Shown in pieces: positions 43,996-54,336 of a stretch of DNA of 64,000 bases. A model generated the notes under the pieces. That model was given only the letters and a program-made list of their open reading frames with translations, had not been told where the DNA came from and ran no database searches. How positions within the stretch are numbered: position 1 is the stretch's first letter; each line of letters begins with the position of its first letter. The DNA comes from Ahaetulla prasina. Its lineage: Eukaryota > Chordata > Lepidosauria > Squamata > Colubridae. The translations under genes and the position numbers were made by a program. Location of the stretch: the NCBI RefSeq assembly GCF_028640845.1, contig NC_080541.1:8291935-8355934 (forward strand). Reading direction: 5' to 3'.

Positions 43996-44431
43996 ACTTG
44001 ATTTCACTGCGGGCCGCATCAGGGTTGCGTTTGACCTTGGAGGGTTGGGTGGGTGTGGCCAGGTGGGTGTGGCCATGGTGGGCATGGCCAGCTTGATATC
44101 ATTTGTGTCAGGGACACCTCTAGTGGTGCAGGCGGGTCTGGGGGGATTCACTTTTGCTGGTAGTTTGTTTTGCTAGCCTAGTTTGTTTTGCCAATGAAAA
44201 CAGAGCTGAGGGGGCCATGCGCAGCCCCCTGGGCTCCTTTTTCAGTTGTGACAGCCTCTTGCAGCACTCTGCTATCAAAGAGGCCACCATACGTGGTCCT
44301 CCCAAGCTCCATTTTCACTGGCAGAGGCACCGCGGAGCGGTCCTTCACTGTTTCCAGGGCGGCCCCACAAGTCAGATCTAAGCACCCTATGGGCCGGATC
44401 CAGCCCATAGGCCTTGAGTTTGACACCCCTG
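43996..44431 (+). mobile_element. hAT element, family E, left end missing
   Basis: aaacttgatttcactgcggg to gagtttgacacccctg. The usual left TIR is absent at the LINE junction. The right flank is gtctagac. Confidence 0.8.
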
Positions 44432-44439
44432 GTCTAGAC

Positions 44440-45188
44440 CAGAGGTCCCCAACCTTTTGGATCTCAGGGTCCATTAAATTCATAATTTTAATGTGGACCA
44501 TTAATATGATCTGCCTAATGACCAGCTGGGTGGGCGTGGCTAGGTGGTCATGTGACTGGGTGGGCAGGGCCAACTTGATGTCACTCATGTCGAAGGGCAC
44601 CTCGCTGGCCTCTACTCACCCCTCCCCACTCCTTGCCTGCCCTCCCGGGCTCCTTAGGACTCCAACAGGAAGCAGTTGTTGTAGCTAAGCAGCCACCATG
44701 AGAAAGAGTTGGCAAAACAGCTCAGTTCAAATTGGATCTGACCAAGAAGGAGGCTCAGCATAAGCACCTCACTGAGGACTACAAGCAAAGGGAAAACCTG
44801 CAGGAGTGCAAGGCCAGGTACAGGTCCTGGAGGCTCAGCAGGCTGAGATGGTCAGCCAGTTCCAGGCCATGATGCAGTCCCACTGGAACGAGGTCCTCTG
44901 GCTCTTCGCCACCAGTGGCGCTTCCCTCCAGCCTTCACCCAAAGCCCCACACCAGGAGGCTGAAGCAGACCCTGAATCAGAATTCCTGTCCCCCTCCGAC
45001 CCACACAAAAAGACCCTGAAGGCCGAGACTCTGCAGCAAGTCCTCATTGCACGTATCTGGCCCAGGGCCCATAGTTTGAGAAGTCCTGATTTAGTGCAAT
45101 ATAAAAATTGCAAATAATTTTTCTGCGGACCACCAAAATTTTCTCGCAGACCCCCAGTGGTCCACGGACCACCAGTTGATGACCACTG
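44440..45188 (+). mobile_element. hAT element, family F, with possible captured coding sequence
   Basis: Left TIR cagaggtccccaac; right end inverted cagtggtcatcaac. Perfect 8-bp TSD gtctagac at 44432-44439 and 45189-45196. Inside (about 44700-45080) a coiled-coil-like peptide can be read across two frames: LTKKEAQHKHLTEDYKQR, then VLEAQQAEMVSQFQAMMQSH and PHQEAEADPESEFLSP. This does not look like hAT transposase; it may be host coding sequence picked up by the element. Host gene not identified. Confidence 0.8.
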
Positions 45189-45196
45189 GTCTAGAC

Positions 45197-45690
45197 CATT
45201 GTTTCCAACTCTGGCAACTTGCAAATGTGCAGACCTTAATTCAGAATTCAAGCTAGCATTCTTAGCAAGTCAACCAACTAAACCCTCCTCCAGGACTCTG
45301 AGCTCTGACAGAGTCCACTCAACTGGTCTTAGTAGGTCTTAGTAGCATTGCCCATTATTTCCTTTTGTTTGCATTAACTATTGTCACAGGCATAAGATAA
45401 CAGTACAAACTCTCATCAAATCTATTCATGACCAGCCTGAACACAATGGCTAATGGCCTTCTGAATTGAAAAGGTCGCTTGACAAAATGCTGCGACATTG
45501 TGAAATAATTAGACAACAAAGCTATAAAGTAATATTCATAATGCTCTTGTACACTACCCAGGGAAGAGTGGAGCTAATGGCTTCTCGTGAAATACAATTC
45601 TTAAATGCCATATATCAGCCTCCAGCATGGAGGCTTTAATTCATAACAATTAGCAACCTCTATTCAATCCTAGCTAATGAATAACAAAAT
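45197..45690. other. Unique sequence, candidate conserved non-coding element
   Basis: After a short cggacttcaac-type scrap, 45361-45690 is unique DNA rich in ATTA-type and SOX-like words (acaatggctaatgg, ataattagacaac, aacaattagcaacc, ctaatgaataac). Pattern only; conservation not tested. Confidence 0.35.
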
Positions 45691-46525
45691 AACAAGAGTT
45701 GGAAGTGATCCTGGAGGTCTTCTACTCCAACCCCCATTCCAGACAAGTGGCTGTCTAATCTCTTCTTAAAAGCTCGAGGGATGGAGCAGTCACAACTTCT
45801 GAAGGCAAGTTGTTCCAGTGGTTAATTGTTCTCACTGTCAGGAAATGCCTCCTCATTTCTAGGTTGTTTTGCTCTTGATTAATTTCCATCCACTACTTCT
45901 TGTTCTGCCTTCAGGTGCTTTGAAGAATAGGTTGACTCCCTCTTCTTTGTGACAGCCCCTCAGATATTGAAAGACTGCTATCATGCCACCCCTGGTCCTT
46001 CTTTTCATTAAACTAGACCAGAGGTCAGCAACCTGTGGCTCTGGAGCCGCATGTGGCTCTTTTACCCCTCTGCTGTGGCTCCCTGATGCTGATCGGCTCC
46101 TCAGTTGATAGGGCTTTCGGTTAGGACAGGTAGAGGAAAAAGGACTCCATGCTAGGAGCAGACTCCATGGTGGGGGAACCGGACTTCCAGTTGGCAGAGG
46201 AAAACAGACGCCACGCTAGGTGGAGACTCTATGGTGGGGGAACTGGATTTCCGGTCGGCAGAGGAAAAAGGACACCGCGCTAGGAGGAGACTATGGTGGG
46301 GGATATGGACTTCCGGTGGGCTCCAGAGTTGAACTGGGGACTTCCGGTTAGGACTTTTGTGGCTCTTTGAGTGTTTAAGATTGCTGACCCCTGAACTAGA
46401 CAAACCCAATTCCTGCAAACCTTCTTCATATATCTTAGCCTCTGGTTCCCTTATCATCTTTGTTGCTCTTTGCTGTTCTGTATTCTCTACATCTTTTTTA
46501 TAATATGGTGACTAAAATTGGATGC
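45691..46525 (-). mobile_element. CR1 LINE 3' part split by a hAT element
   Basis: 45691-46018 and 46394-46525: caagagttggaagtgatcc, ctcactgtcaggaaatgcc, ttctttgtgacagcccctc, then atctttgttgctcttt. Confidence 0.86.
46019..46393. mobile_element. hAT element, family H, 375 bp
   Basis: Ends cagaggtcagcaacct and, inverted, caggggtcagcaatct. Perfect 8-bp TSD aactagac at 46011-46018 and 46394-46401. Interior has three imperfect repeats of gacttccggt...gaggaaaaagga. Same family at 62736. Confidence 0.95.
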
Positions 46526-46801
46526 AGTATTCTAGATATTTGTATGGTTGGAAGAGATTTGGGCAACTTCTCTGTGTTATTAAACATGGGGCACAGTCAT
46601 CATTTGGCATGCAACCCTTGCATCACAATTATCTGATTAACACTGTGTTGTGAGTCTATGCTGCCTAGTTAGTTAGTGCACTAGTTAGTTTAGCATATGG
46701 CAATTTATACATGGACTTGCGATATATATTAGCATTTCTCTGAGATTTAAAACAACAACAACAAAATATGAATGTTAAAAAGATCTATGTTCAGATATAG
46801 C
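46526..46801. other. No recognised feature
   Basis: AT-rich unique sequence. Confidence 0.4.
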
Positions 46802-46809
46802 GTCTAGGC

Positions 46810-47464
46810 CAGGGGTGTTAAACTCGATTTTATTGAGGGCCGCATCAGAGTTGTGTTTGTCCTCAGGGGGCCAGTGTGGGTATGGCTAGGGTGGGTGTGG
46901 CCAGCTCAATGTCACTCATGTCGGGGGTGCCTGTGGTAGCCCGAGTGCTCTGTCAGCAAAAACGGGCTCCCAAGCTCCATTTTTGGCTGTGACAGCTTCC
47001 TGTCACCCTCTGCCAGCATAAATGATGTGTCGCACTCCAGCCTGGGGTTCGCCATACCTGGGGGGTAGAGGGTTACAATGCCAGCAGCTTTGGCAGCAAC
47101 TTTAGCAGTGGCGGCTTCAGCAGCTTCGGCGGTGGTGGTTGCTTCCAGTCGTGTCACACAGCCGTTTTTCAGATACTGGGCCTGGGCCTGGGCCTGGGCA
47201 GTCAGGTCTGGCCTCGGACCTTTGAGATGGTGCTCTGGAGGGCCACAGCCCTTGCAAGCTCCATTTTTGGCTGCGATGGCCTCCTGCAGCCCTCTGCCAG
47301 TGAAAACAGCTCAAGAGGGACACAAACAGCCATCTCGAACTCCATTTTCACTGGCAGAAGCACCACAGGCTAAGCCTTTGCTGTTTCCAGGGTGGCCCCA
47401 TGGGTCACATCTAAACATCCCATGGGCAGGATCTAGCCCACGGACTTTGTGTTTAACATCCCTG
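46810..47464 (+). mobile_element. hAT element, family E, 655 bp
   Basis: Ends caggggtgttaaactcg and gtgtttaacatccctg. TSD gtctaggc (46802-46809) and gtctagac (47465-47472), 7 of 8. A stretch around 47023-47225 is absent from other copies and contains Gly/Ser/Phe-rich codons (SSFGSNFSSGGFSSFGGGG). Confidence 0.88.
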
Positions 47465-47524
47465 GTCTAGACCATTTAATCTTTTTTAAAAAAAAATTTT
47501 TTTTTTATTTTATAGACAAACATA

Positions 47525-47765
47525 CATTTAAAACAGATCCTGAAGATGAAGCTGAAATTCTTTGGCCACTTAATGAGAAGGAAGGACTCACTAGAGAAGA
47601 GCCTCTTGCTGGGAAAGATTGAGGGCAAAAGAAGAAGGGGACGACAGAGAATGAGGTGGCTGGATGGAGTCACTGAAGCAGTAGGCATGAGCTTCAATGG
47701 ACTCCAGAAGATGGTAGAGGACAGGAAGACCTGGAGGAACATTGTCCATGGGGTCTTGATGGGTC
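47525..47765 (+). pseudogene. BovB (RTE) LINE ORF C-terminus
   Basis: Frame reads KLKFFGHLMRRKDSLEKSLL, KIEGKRRRGRQRMRWLDGV and DRKTWRNIVHGV, the distinctive end of the RTE/BovB ORF. The only BovB coding piece here, though Sauria SINEs carry a related 3' tail. Confidence 0.88.
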
Positions 47766-47937
47766 GGAGCACAAACGTGCCTACCGTTCCTGTCCTATTG
47801 TTCCCTTCATTATATCAAATTAACATAGTTATTGCATACTTTTACTTATATATAATTTTTCTCTCATGATGAGTTATTGTTTATGTTGATGATTGTATAT
47901 ACTGTTGTGACAAAATAAAGAACAACAAAACATTTAA
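47766..47937 (+). mobile_element. CR1-group LINE 3' UTR joined to BovB
   Basis: cacaaacgtgcctaccgttc through tgttgtgacaaaataaagaa, the 3' end of the family at 2640 and 4370. Direct fusion to BovB looks like a template switch or deletion. Confidence 0.75.
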
Positions 47938-48285
47938 AACATCAGTAATTCCTTCCATGTGACAGCTCGTTGTTTTCTTCCTGGCCCCATCTTTTGTTAT
48001 TTCTTCAATTTAAACTATTACCATTTTTTCCACAGGCACATTATTATCCTTTTCCTACATAATTATCCATTGCTCATCTATACCTTTCTTCAGACCAATG
48101 ATAAAATTTATCCCATCTCTTAAAATATTCTGAATCCTCTCTTTCTTTAATCATCAAAGTTAATCTGTTCATTTCTGCACAGTCTACATTTTTTCTAATG
48201 ATTTCTCCTTCCAGGGGTATTTTCTCTGCTTTCCGATTTTGCGCAAAAACAATTCTTGCTGCTTTAATTACATAGGCCATCTAAC
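47938..48285 (-). mobile_element. L1 ORF2 C-terminus
   Basis: Minus strand reads YVIKAARIVFAQNRKAEKIP, CAEMNRLTLMIKERE and YFKRWDKFYHW; poly-T-side tail at the left is poor. Confidence 0.8.
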
Positions 48286-48841
48286 CATTGAAACACAGTT
48301 TCGTTTATATGAAAAAAAATCAGATTCTAGACTAGTATGTGCCCTCAATGTACATCGGTCTCGTTATGCTAATTATTGATGCCTGAACTGGACAACAATG
48401 GATATTTTAAGCATCCCAGTTTTCTCTTTTTTTTCCAGGCCCGTTGAGCACACATGCCAATAATGTTAACAAAATTCTGTTTTCATATGGGAAGCTCTGA
48501 CAAGTATGTAAATTACTAGGGTACTGACTCTCATAAAGGCTGCATATCGGTCCAATTAGACACGTAGAACCAAATGCTCTGGCTAGATCCACTTCCCGAA
48601 GTAGATCCAATTTTTCCATCTGCTCTTTCAGCCCCACTAGTTCAATTAATTACTGGAACTTTTGCAGCCCATTAAGGAAGCTGATTTGCATGAACTGAAT
48701 GCTTTTTTTTTTTGGTATTGGCTGCACCGTTGACTGCTTGTCTAATGACGGCCTGGTGTGAAAGGGGAAGATTTATGAACCATAATTAGCTTGGCAATCA
48801 TTGGGGGGTGGGGGTTGGTCGGTTGCTTTTTGCACCTGTTT
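48286..48841. other. Unique sequence, candidate conserved non-coding element
   Basis: 48440-48800 holds an octamer atttgcat in gctgatttgcatgaactg and homeodomain-like ttcaattaattactgg and cataattagcttggc. No repeat recognised. Conservation not tested. Confidence 0.35.
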
Positions 48842-49396
48842 TAAGGAAGGAAGGAAGGAAGGAAAGAAAGAAAGACAAAAGAAAGAGAAAGAAAGAAAGA
48901 AAGAAGGAAGGAAGGAAGGAAGGAAGGAAGAAAGGAAAGAAAATAGAGTAGGAAGAGAAGAGGAAGGAAGGAAGAAAAGGAAGGAAGAAAGGAAGGAAGG
49001 AAGGAAGGAGGAAGGAAAGAAAAAGCCCATTCAGATGTGCTGTCTGGGAAGGGAAGGGAAGAAAAGGAAAGGAATGGAAGAAAATAGGGTAGGGAAGGGA
49101 AGGGAAAGGAAGAAAGGGAAAGGAATGGAAGGAAATAGAATAGAGGAAGGAAGGAAGGAAATAGAGAAGGGAAAGGAAGAAAGGAAAAGAAAATAGAGTA
49201 GGGAAGAGAAGAAAATAGGGAAGGGAAGGGAAGGGAAGGGAAAGGAAGAACGTGAAAGGAATGGAAAAAAATAGGGTAGGGAACGGAAGAAAATATGGAA
49301 GGGAAGGAAAGAGAAAGGAAGAAAGTGAAAGGAATAGAAGAAAATAGGGAAGGGAAGAAAATAGGGAAGAGAAGAGGAAGGAAGGGAAGGGAAAAA
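48842..49396. repeat. 555-bp polypurine (GGAA/GAAA) tract
   Basis: Almost only A and G on the plus strand; GGAA and GGGAA units with diverged higher-order repeats (gggaagggaagg, aaaatagggtaggg). Stop-poor frames are artefacts. Confidence 0.96.
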
Positions 49397-49400
49397 ACTT

Positions 49401-49890
49401 TTTATTTTATTTATTGATTGATTTATTTTCATCAAGCATGTGTTTTATGACAGATACAAGCGTAAATATAATTATAAACACAAGTAAAGGGTATGAATAA
49501 AAGAAAACATTAGGACAGGGACGGTAGGCACGCTGGTACACTTATGCACGCCCCTTACAGACCTCTTAGAAATGGGCGAGGTCTACAGTAGACAGTGTAA
49601 AGTTAAAATTTTGGGGATTTGGGGAAGAAACCACAGAGTCAGGTAGTGCATTCCAGGCGTTGACCACTCTATTACTGAAGTCGTATTTTCTGCAGTCTAG
49701 TTTGGATCGGTTCACCATGAGTTTGTGTCTATTGTGTGCTCTTGTATTGTTTCGATTGAAGCTGAAGTATTCATGGGTAGAGTAGGGAAGGGAGGGGCAC
49801 ATAATATGTATCCCTAGAGTTAGCCTGTCCTTTTCTGGGACTGATACGTTCTGGTACTCTGTTCTGTGGGATGGAAGCTTAAACAAGCTG
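49401..49890 (-). pseudogene. CR1-group LINE C-terminus
   Basis: Minus strand reads SFNRNNTRAHNRHKLMVNRS, DCRKYDFSNRVVNAWNALPD and SVVSSPNPQNF, an older relative of the copies at 2861 and 4590. The 3' tail (AAAT-like) abuts the polypurine tract. Confidence 0.83.
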
Positions 49891-50260
49891 GTTTAAATTA
49901 ACCAGAATGGGAATGATTGGCTTAGAAAAAACAGAGATGGGGGGAAATGACGGAGCAGATATTTTTTATTAATATCAATGATATTGATAACTTAGTAATG
50001 AAGTATGGAAATCCTATATTGTACATTGATTTGCATTTCATAAAATAGTTTTATTTATGCATTTGGACATAGCATGCTATCTGAACATAGGAACTGGGTT
50101 TTGTTAAGCCACATGTAAGGTTTAACAAGGATGGAGGGTATGGTAAAAAAATAATAATTAAGATGGTGTCCACAGTGGTGTTTGTCAAGGAACCGAGCAT
50201 CACATTTGTGATCTCTAAAAGTTACCTAGTGTGGTAAGGAAAGTTGTGCAAATGAACAAC
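49891..50260. other. No recognised feature
   Basis: Unique AT-rich sequence. Confidence 0.4.
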
Positions 50261-50265
50261 CAAGC

Positions 50266-50858
50266 TGTCGTGTCCCACTCCCCCTCTGACGACCGGGTCA
50301 AGGAGGTCCGTATCAAACATGGCAACGAAGCCTCTGCAGCTTGCCAAATTCCTTCGAGGTTTCTCAGGGCAGGCAGGAGTCCAAGTTGTGACTTCAGCAA
50401 ACTAGATGAGACTTTGCTTGACTCAAGGTTGGAATGCCAAAAACAGGTCCTTTATATAGGCTGTGGGGTGTGGCTCCATGACTCAGCATTTATCCAGGCC
50501 TGTCCCTCCCTTCCTTCTGCTGGTGTCGCCTCTCAGATCTCTGGAAGCGAGGATCCTCCCACTTTGAATTGTCTTCTGCTGTTTGGGAAAGGGAGGGGTC
50601 AGAAGGAGTAGGCCCGAGCAATTCCAATCTGTGGCTGACTTCCTCTGATGGCTGAGCCAAAGGAACACACGCCATATGAGTGAGGTTTATCGGGTTTGTT
50701 TGTTCATTCCTGGAATCCTCTCCAGGCATGGGGCCAGGGCCAGGGGCTGGAGGCATGACAGGCCATTCATCTTCATTATCAGACTGGAGTCTGATAACGG
50801 GCCCGGTTGGAGACGGGAGGGGCCCGGCTGAGGAGAGGAGGGAGGATGAGTCACAACA
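50266..50858 (-). mobile_element. Solo LTR, family LTR-2
   Basis: Minus strand starts TGTTGTGACTCATCC and ends GGGACACGACA. TSD caagc (50261-50265) and ctagc (50859-50863), 4 of 5. U3 frame 50490-50756 ends FQRSERRHQQKEGRDRPG, as in the sister LTRs. tatataaagg near 50455 on minus. Confidence 0.9.
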
Positions 50859-51002
50859 CTAGCACAGAAAGCACCAAGGTCTCCACTGGTGGAATATATT
50901 TGGATTCAGCTTTGCCCTGGTGAATTCTTTCATAGGTTGTGTGAAGGGGCAAGAAACAAGAACATGCGTGCCCTAGGGTGGAATCTATATCGACACTCAT
51001 AA

Positions 51003-51165
51003 TTCTGTTCTGTTCTATTCTATTCTATTCCACTCCATGTTTTCTATTCTATTCTATTCTGTTCTATTCTGTTCTATTCTGTTCTAGTCTAGTCTAGTCT
51101 AGTCTAGTCTAGTCTAATCTAGTCTAGTCTAGTCTAGTCTATTTTAGTCTATTCTATATTCTATT
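51003..51165. repeat. (TTCTA)n to (GTCTA)n pentanucleotide array
   Basis: ctattctattct units shift to tctgttcta and then agtctagtct, a decaying AATAG-type array. Confidence 0.95.
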
Positions 51166-51401
51166 GTTAACTCTACAAAGCTCTAGTGAAAAATAGATTC
51201 TTATATTCAAATGAGGGAACTGGGGTTTTGTACTAAAGCCTTTAGTGACGGCTTCTCTTTGTCTAAATTTGTCACAGATAATCCGGTAGAATATCCAGAA
51301 TTATCTCTGGGTTAAAAGGACCATGAGGAACAATTAAAGGATGAGTATGATAAGCCTGTAGAAGGGTGGATTGAAGAGAGCTATGGTGGCACTGTTGAGA
51401 T

Positions 51402-51669
51402 CAGGAGTGTCAAACTTAACGCCCGGGGGCCAGATCCAGCCTGCGGGTTGCTTAGAGCTGGCCCGTGCGGCCACTCTGAAAACAGCAAAGGACTGGCCCA
51501 TGGTGCCTCTGCCAGTGAAAATGTAGCCCATGAGGGCACAGGTGGCCCTCCTGAGGTCCATTTTTGCTGGCAGGGGGTTGCCCCTGACATGAGTGACGTT
51601 GAGCTGGCCACAGCCACCTTCTCATTCCCCCTAACACAGCCCTCAATGAAATCGAGTTTGACACCCCTG
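51402..51669 (-). mobile_element. hAT element, family E
   Basis: Ends caggagtgtcaaactt and gagtttgacacccctg. TSD gttgagat (51394-51401) and gtttagat (51670-51677), 7 of 8. Confidence 0.92.
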
Positions 51670-51694
51670 GTTTAGATATTTAATACTGCATTTT

Positions 51695-51710
51695 GATATA
51701 CATACATACA

Positions 51711-51746
<36 letters not shown>

Positions 51747-51750
51747 TATA
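51695..51750. repeat. (CATA)n and (TA)n microsatellite
   Basis: Eleven CATA units then TA. Confidence 0.96.
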
Positions 51751-51829
51751 TGTTTTCTGAGGTTTTCGCGGGTGTTTGTATGTAGGTCTTTGGTTATTCG
51801 GTTTTTCTCCTACATAAAATTGGAAGTGT

Positions 51830-53088
51830 CTTTTTTTTTTTTTTATAAAAAGTTTTATTTTTACAATCATATCAAATAGTTCATCCAATGTACAGTTATA
51901 TACAATTAGTCGGGCTTGCCCAGTCACCACCCCCCTTTTTAACACTCTTTCCTCTTCTACCTTCTACTTTCCAGACCTTCCTCTCCTTCTCTTATCTACA
52001 TCCTCTCCACCCTACACCTTCCTTGTCCCTCTTCTACCCCTCTTCCTTCCTCTTCTCCTCTTTCCTACCTCCTACTCTCTCTTTTCTCCCTCCCCACCGT
52101 TCTAAAATGGTAACTGGGCAGACCCGACCCCGCATTAATTATATTTATACATCTTCAATAATCCCTGTACATTAACCATCACTCCATCTCTACCAAACCC
52201 CCAATTCCCTCCCCTTACCCCCACCCCACCCCGACTTCCCAGAACAAAATGCAGGTATCAAAACTAACAATCATAATCTAAAATAATTCCTAAATTATAA
52301 TCTCTAGTCACACCACACTTAGTCACACTCTCAATTCCCCTCTCCTTCAAAAATATATCTAATACAAAATATTTCCTAAATTTACTCATATGCTATTCGA
52401 TATTTTTTTATCTGATACTTATTTTGAATATAATCAATCCACATTTTCCATTCTAAAATATATTTTTCTAGTGTATAGTCTTTCAAGTAAGCGGAGATTT
52501 TTGCCATCTCTGCCAGATTTGATACTTTGAGTGTCCATTCTTCAATTGTAGGTAATTCTTCTTTCTTCCAATACTGAGCAACCTCTGGATTATGTGGAAT
52601 TGCTAGGACAGCTTAAATCTGCTGTCCAGCGGTTCGGAAAACCCCCTCTTCGGGAGAAGGAGAAGGTGGTGAGCTGAGGGCAGAGGTTGAATTTCCCTAA
52701 AGCCCCTGAGAAAAAAGGGGTTTGAAGGGTTAAGTTCCCTCCAGTAACCCGAAGTGCTCCAGATCCGAGGATTCTTCTGCTTTGGTGGAACCAATCACCA
52801 CGACCAAACGCCGAGACTTATTTTGGACAATAAAGGATTATACCGGACAGAACGAAAGTGGGAGAACTTTATGCAAGTAGCTAAGCCGATTCCCCGTTAC
52901 TTTGTAACAAGCTTGAAAACAGCAAGAAAATGGAGGCGAATTGTTAACAAGTTAACGAGTGGAAAGCGAAAGCGATACTTTCAGCGTTTGCCGTCTGCAG
53001 TTGGTAATTTGCATGTTACTTGCTGCTTTAACTCTTTAACTCTTTGCTGCCTGCTGATAGAATCTAGGGAGATTTTTAAATATTGCTT
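51830..53088 (-). mobile_element. L1 insertion with 5' inversion
   Basis: Perfect 15-bp TSD taaaattggaagtgt at 51815-51829 and 53089-53103. 51830-52600 is the L1 3' end on minus (poly-T, C-rich 3' UTR, then ORF2 tail with KVSNLAEMAKISAYLKDY and WKMWIDYIQNKYQ). 52604-53088 is of different character and reads forward, consistent with twin-primed inversion of the 5' part. Confidence 0.8.
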
Positions 53089-53391
53089 TAAAATTGGAAG
53101 TGTTTTGGCGACGTTTCAAAGAAGTCTCATTCGTCATTTTCAGACTGGTGTTTACAGCTTCGTGCTTCTAGGAGCAATGTGTGATCGTAGATGCAACTCA
53201 GACTAACCTGAGCACAACCAAGCCCCCCCACCCAAACAGAACACACCCCCATCCAATCAGAACACACCTCCACCCAATCAGAACACAGCCAAGCTCCCAA
53301 CCAATCAGTTCAAACCCCCACTAGCAGTTAAAAGGAAGAAACAGCTGCGATCACACATTGCTCCTAGAAGTACGAAGCTGTAAACACCAGC

Positions 53392-53425
53392 CTGAAGATG
53401 ACGAATGAAACTTCGTCGAAACATC
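53392..53425 (+). ncRNA. Hammerhead-like core, PLE family B
   Basis: CTGAAGA, extra T, stem II GACGAA/TTCGTC, GAAAC, ATC. Duplicate at 55617-55650. Confidence 0.6.
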
Positions 53426-53474
53426 ACCAAGACATTTCCAATTTTACGTGGGAGAAAACCCGAATAACCAAAAA

Positions 53475-53479
<5 letters not shown>

Positions 53480-53523
<44 letters not shown>
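53480..53523. repeat. (CA)n microsatellite
   Basis: About 22 units; longer duplicate at 55703-55752. Confidence 0.97.
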
Positions 53524-53524
<1 letters not shown>

Positions 53525-54066
53525 TTGCTTTATGCTTTTGATTGTACCCTGTCCAGAATGATTCTGAGAATGAGATGGGTGGTATCTAAATTTGATCAAC
53601 AAACAAAGGCCTGTCATAGAAAACCATCCCGTTTATCTTTTCCAAGTGACGTATTTTGGTTGAGTGACTATTCTCAGCTTCTCAAAACCTTTGAAAAGAA
53701 AGACCATTAGTGCACATTCAGGCAATGAATTCTCCCAGTTAAAGATTATTATGCCTTATGCAAGTACATTTTTCCCCCTCTTTTATCTCTCTTCAGTCTA
53801 TTGTTAATTTTGTAATTTTCTGTTTCATCAAGGACGGAGATGGACAATTATCAGGGATGACAAGAGATGGAAGGCTTTCTTCTGCTGAAGATCAGTCATC
53901 TTTTCAAATTCTCTATTATTGTTGTACTATTAAGTCCAGGACATGTGGGACAAGCCCCAAAAATCTTGGATAACCTTTCTGAGGTTTCCAAGGGTTGTTA
54001 ATGAAATGTAATACAGTATGAAACGTAAGGGAAATTGGCTACATCCTTTCCTGGAGAATATTCTTC
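53524..54066. other. Unique sequence, duplicated at 55753-56295
   Basis: No repeat recognised; low divergence between the two copies. Confidence 0.45.
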
Positions 54067-54180
54067 TTAAAAGAGAATATCTGTAGCTCACAGTTGAGAT
54101 GAAATCCTTGGTACTCTTGAGTGCCATTGTTTGCTTGCAGGCATTTTATTATCCAGCTAGATAACATCATTAAAGGTCAC
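54067..54180 (-). mobile_element. Penelope-like family C fragment, degenerate
   Basis: gagaatatctgtagctcaca, gtttgcttgcaggcatttta. Both core boxes damaged. Duplicate at 56296-56409. Confidence 0.55.
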
Positions 54181-54194
54181 TTGCTTGTGAGATG

Positions 54195-54336
54195 GAAGGC
54201 TATATAAAATAGAGGCAGATGGATGATAGATATAGATAACAGACAGATAGATGATAGGGATAGATAGGTAGGTAGGTAGGTAGGTAGGTAGATGATAGAC
54301 AGATAGATGATAGGGATAGATAGACAGACAGACAGT
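54195..54336. repeat. (GATA)n/(GTAG)n/(GACA)n microsatellite
   Basis: Compound tetranucleotide repeat at the duplication edge; counterpart at 56425-56670 is longer, with (GATA)n expanded at 56600-56670. Confidence 0.94.

Larger units (their letters stand above)
51751..53479. mobile_element. Penelope-like family B inverted pair with an L1 inside
   Basis: Minus arm 51751-51829, resumed after the L1 at 53089-53235; plus arm about 53236-53479 with ccaatcagaacacagccaag. Minus core at 53110-53143 has CTGAAAA (damaged); plus core at 53392-53425 has CTGAAGA, GAAAC and ATC. Confidence 0.75.
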
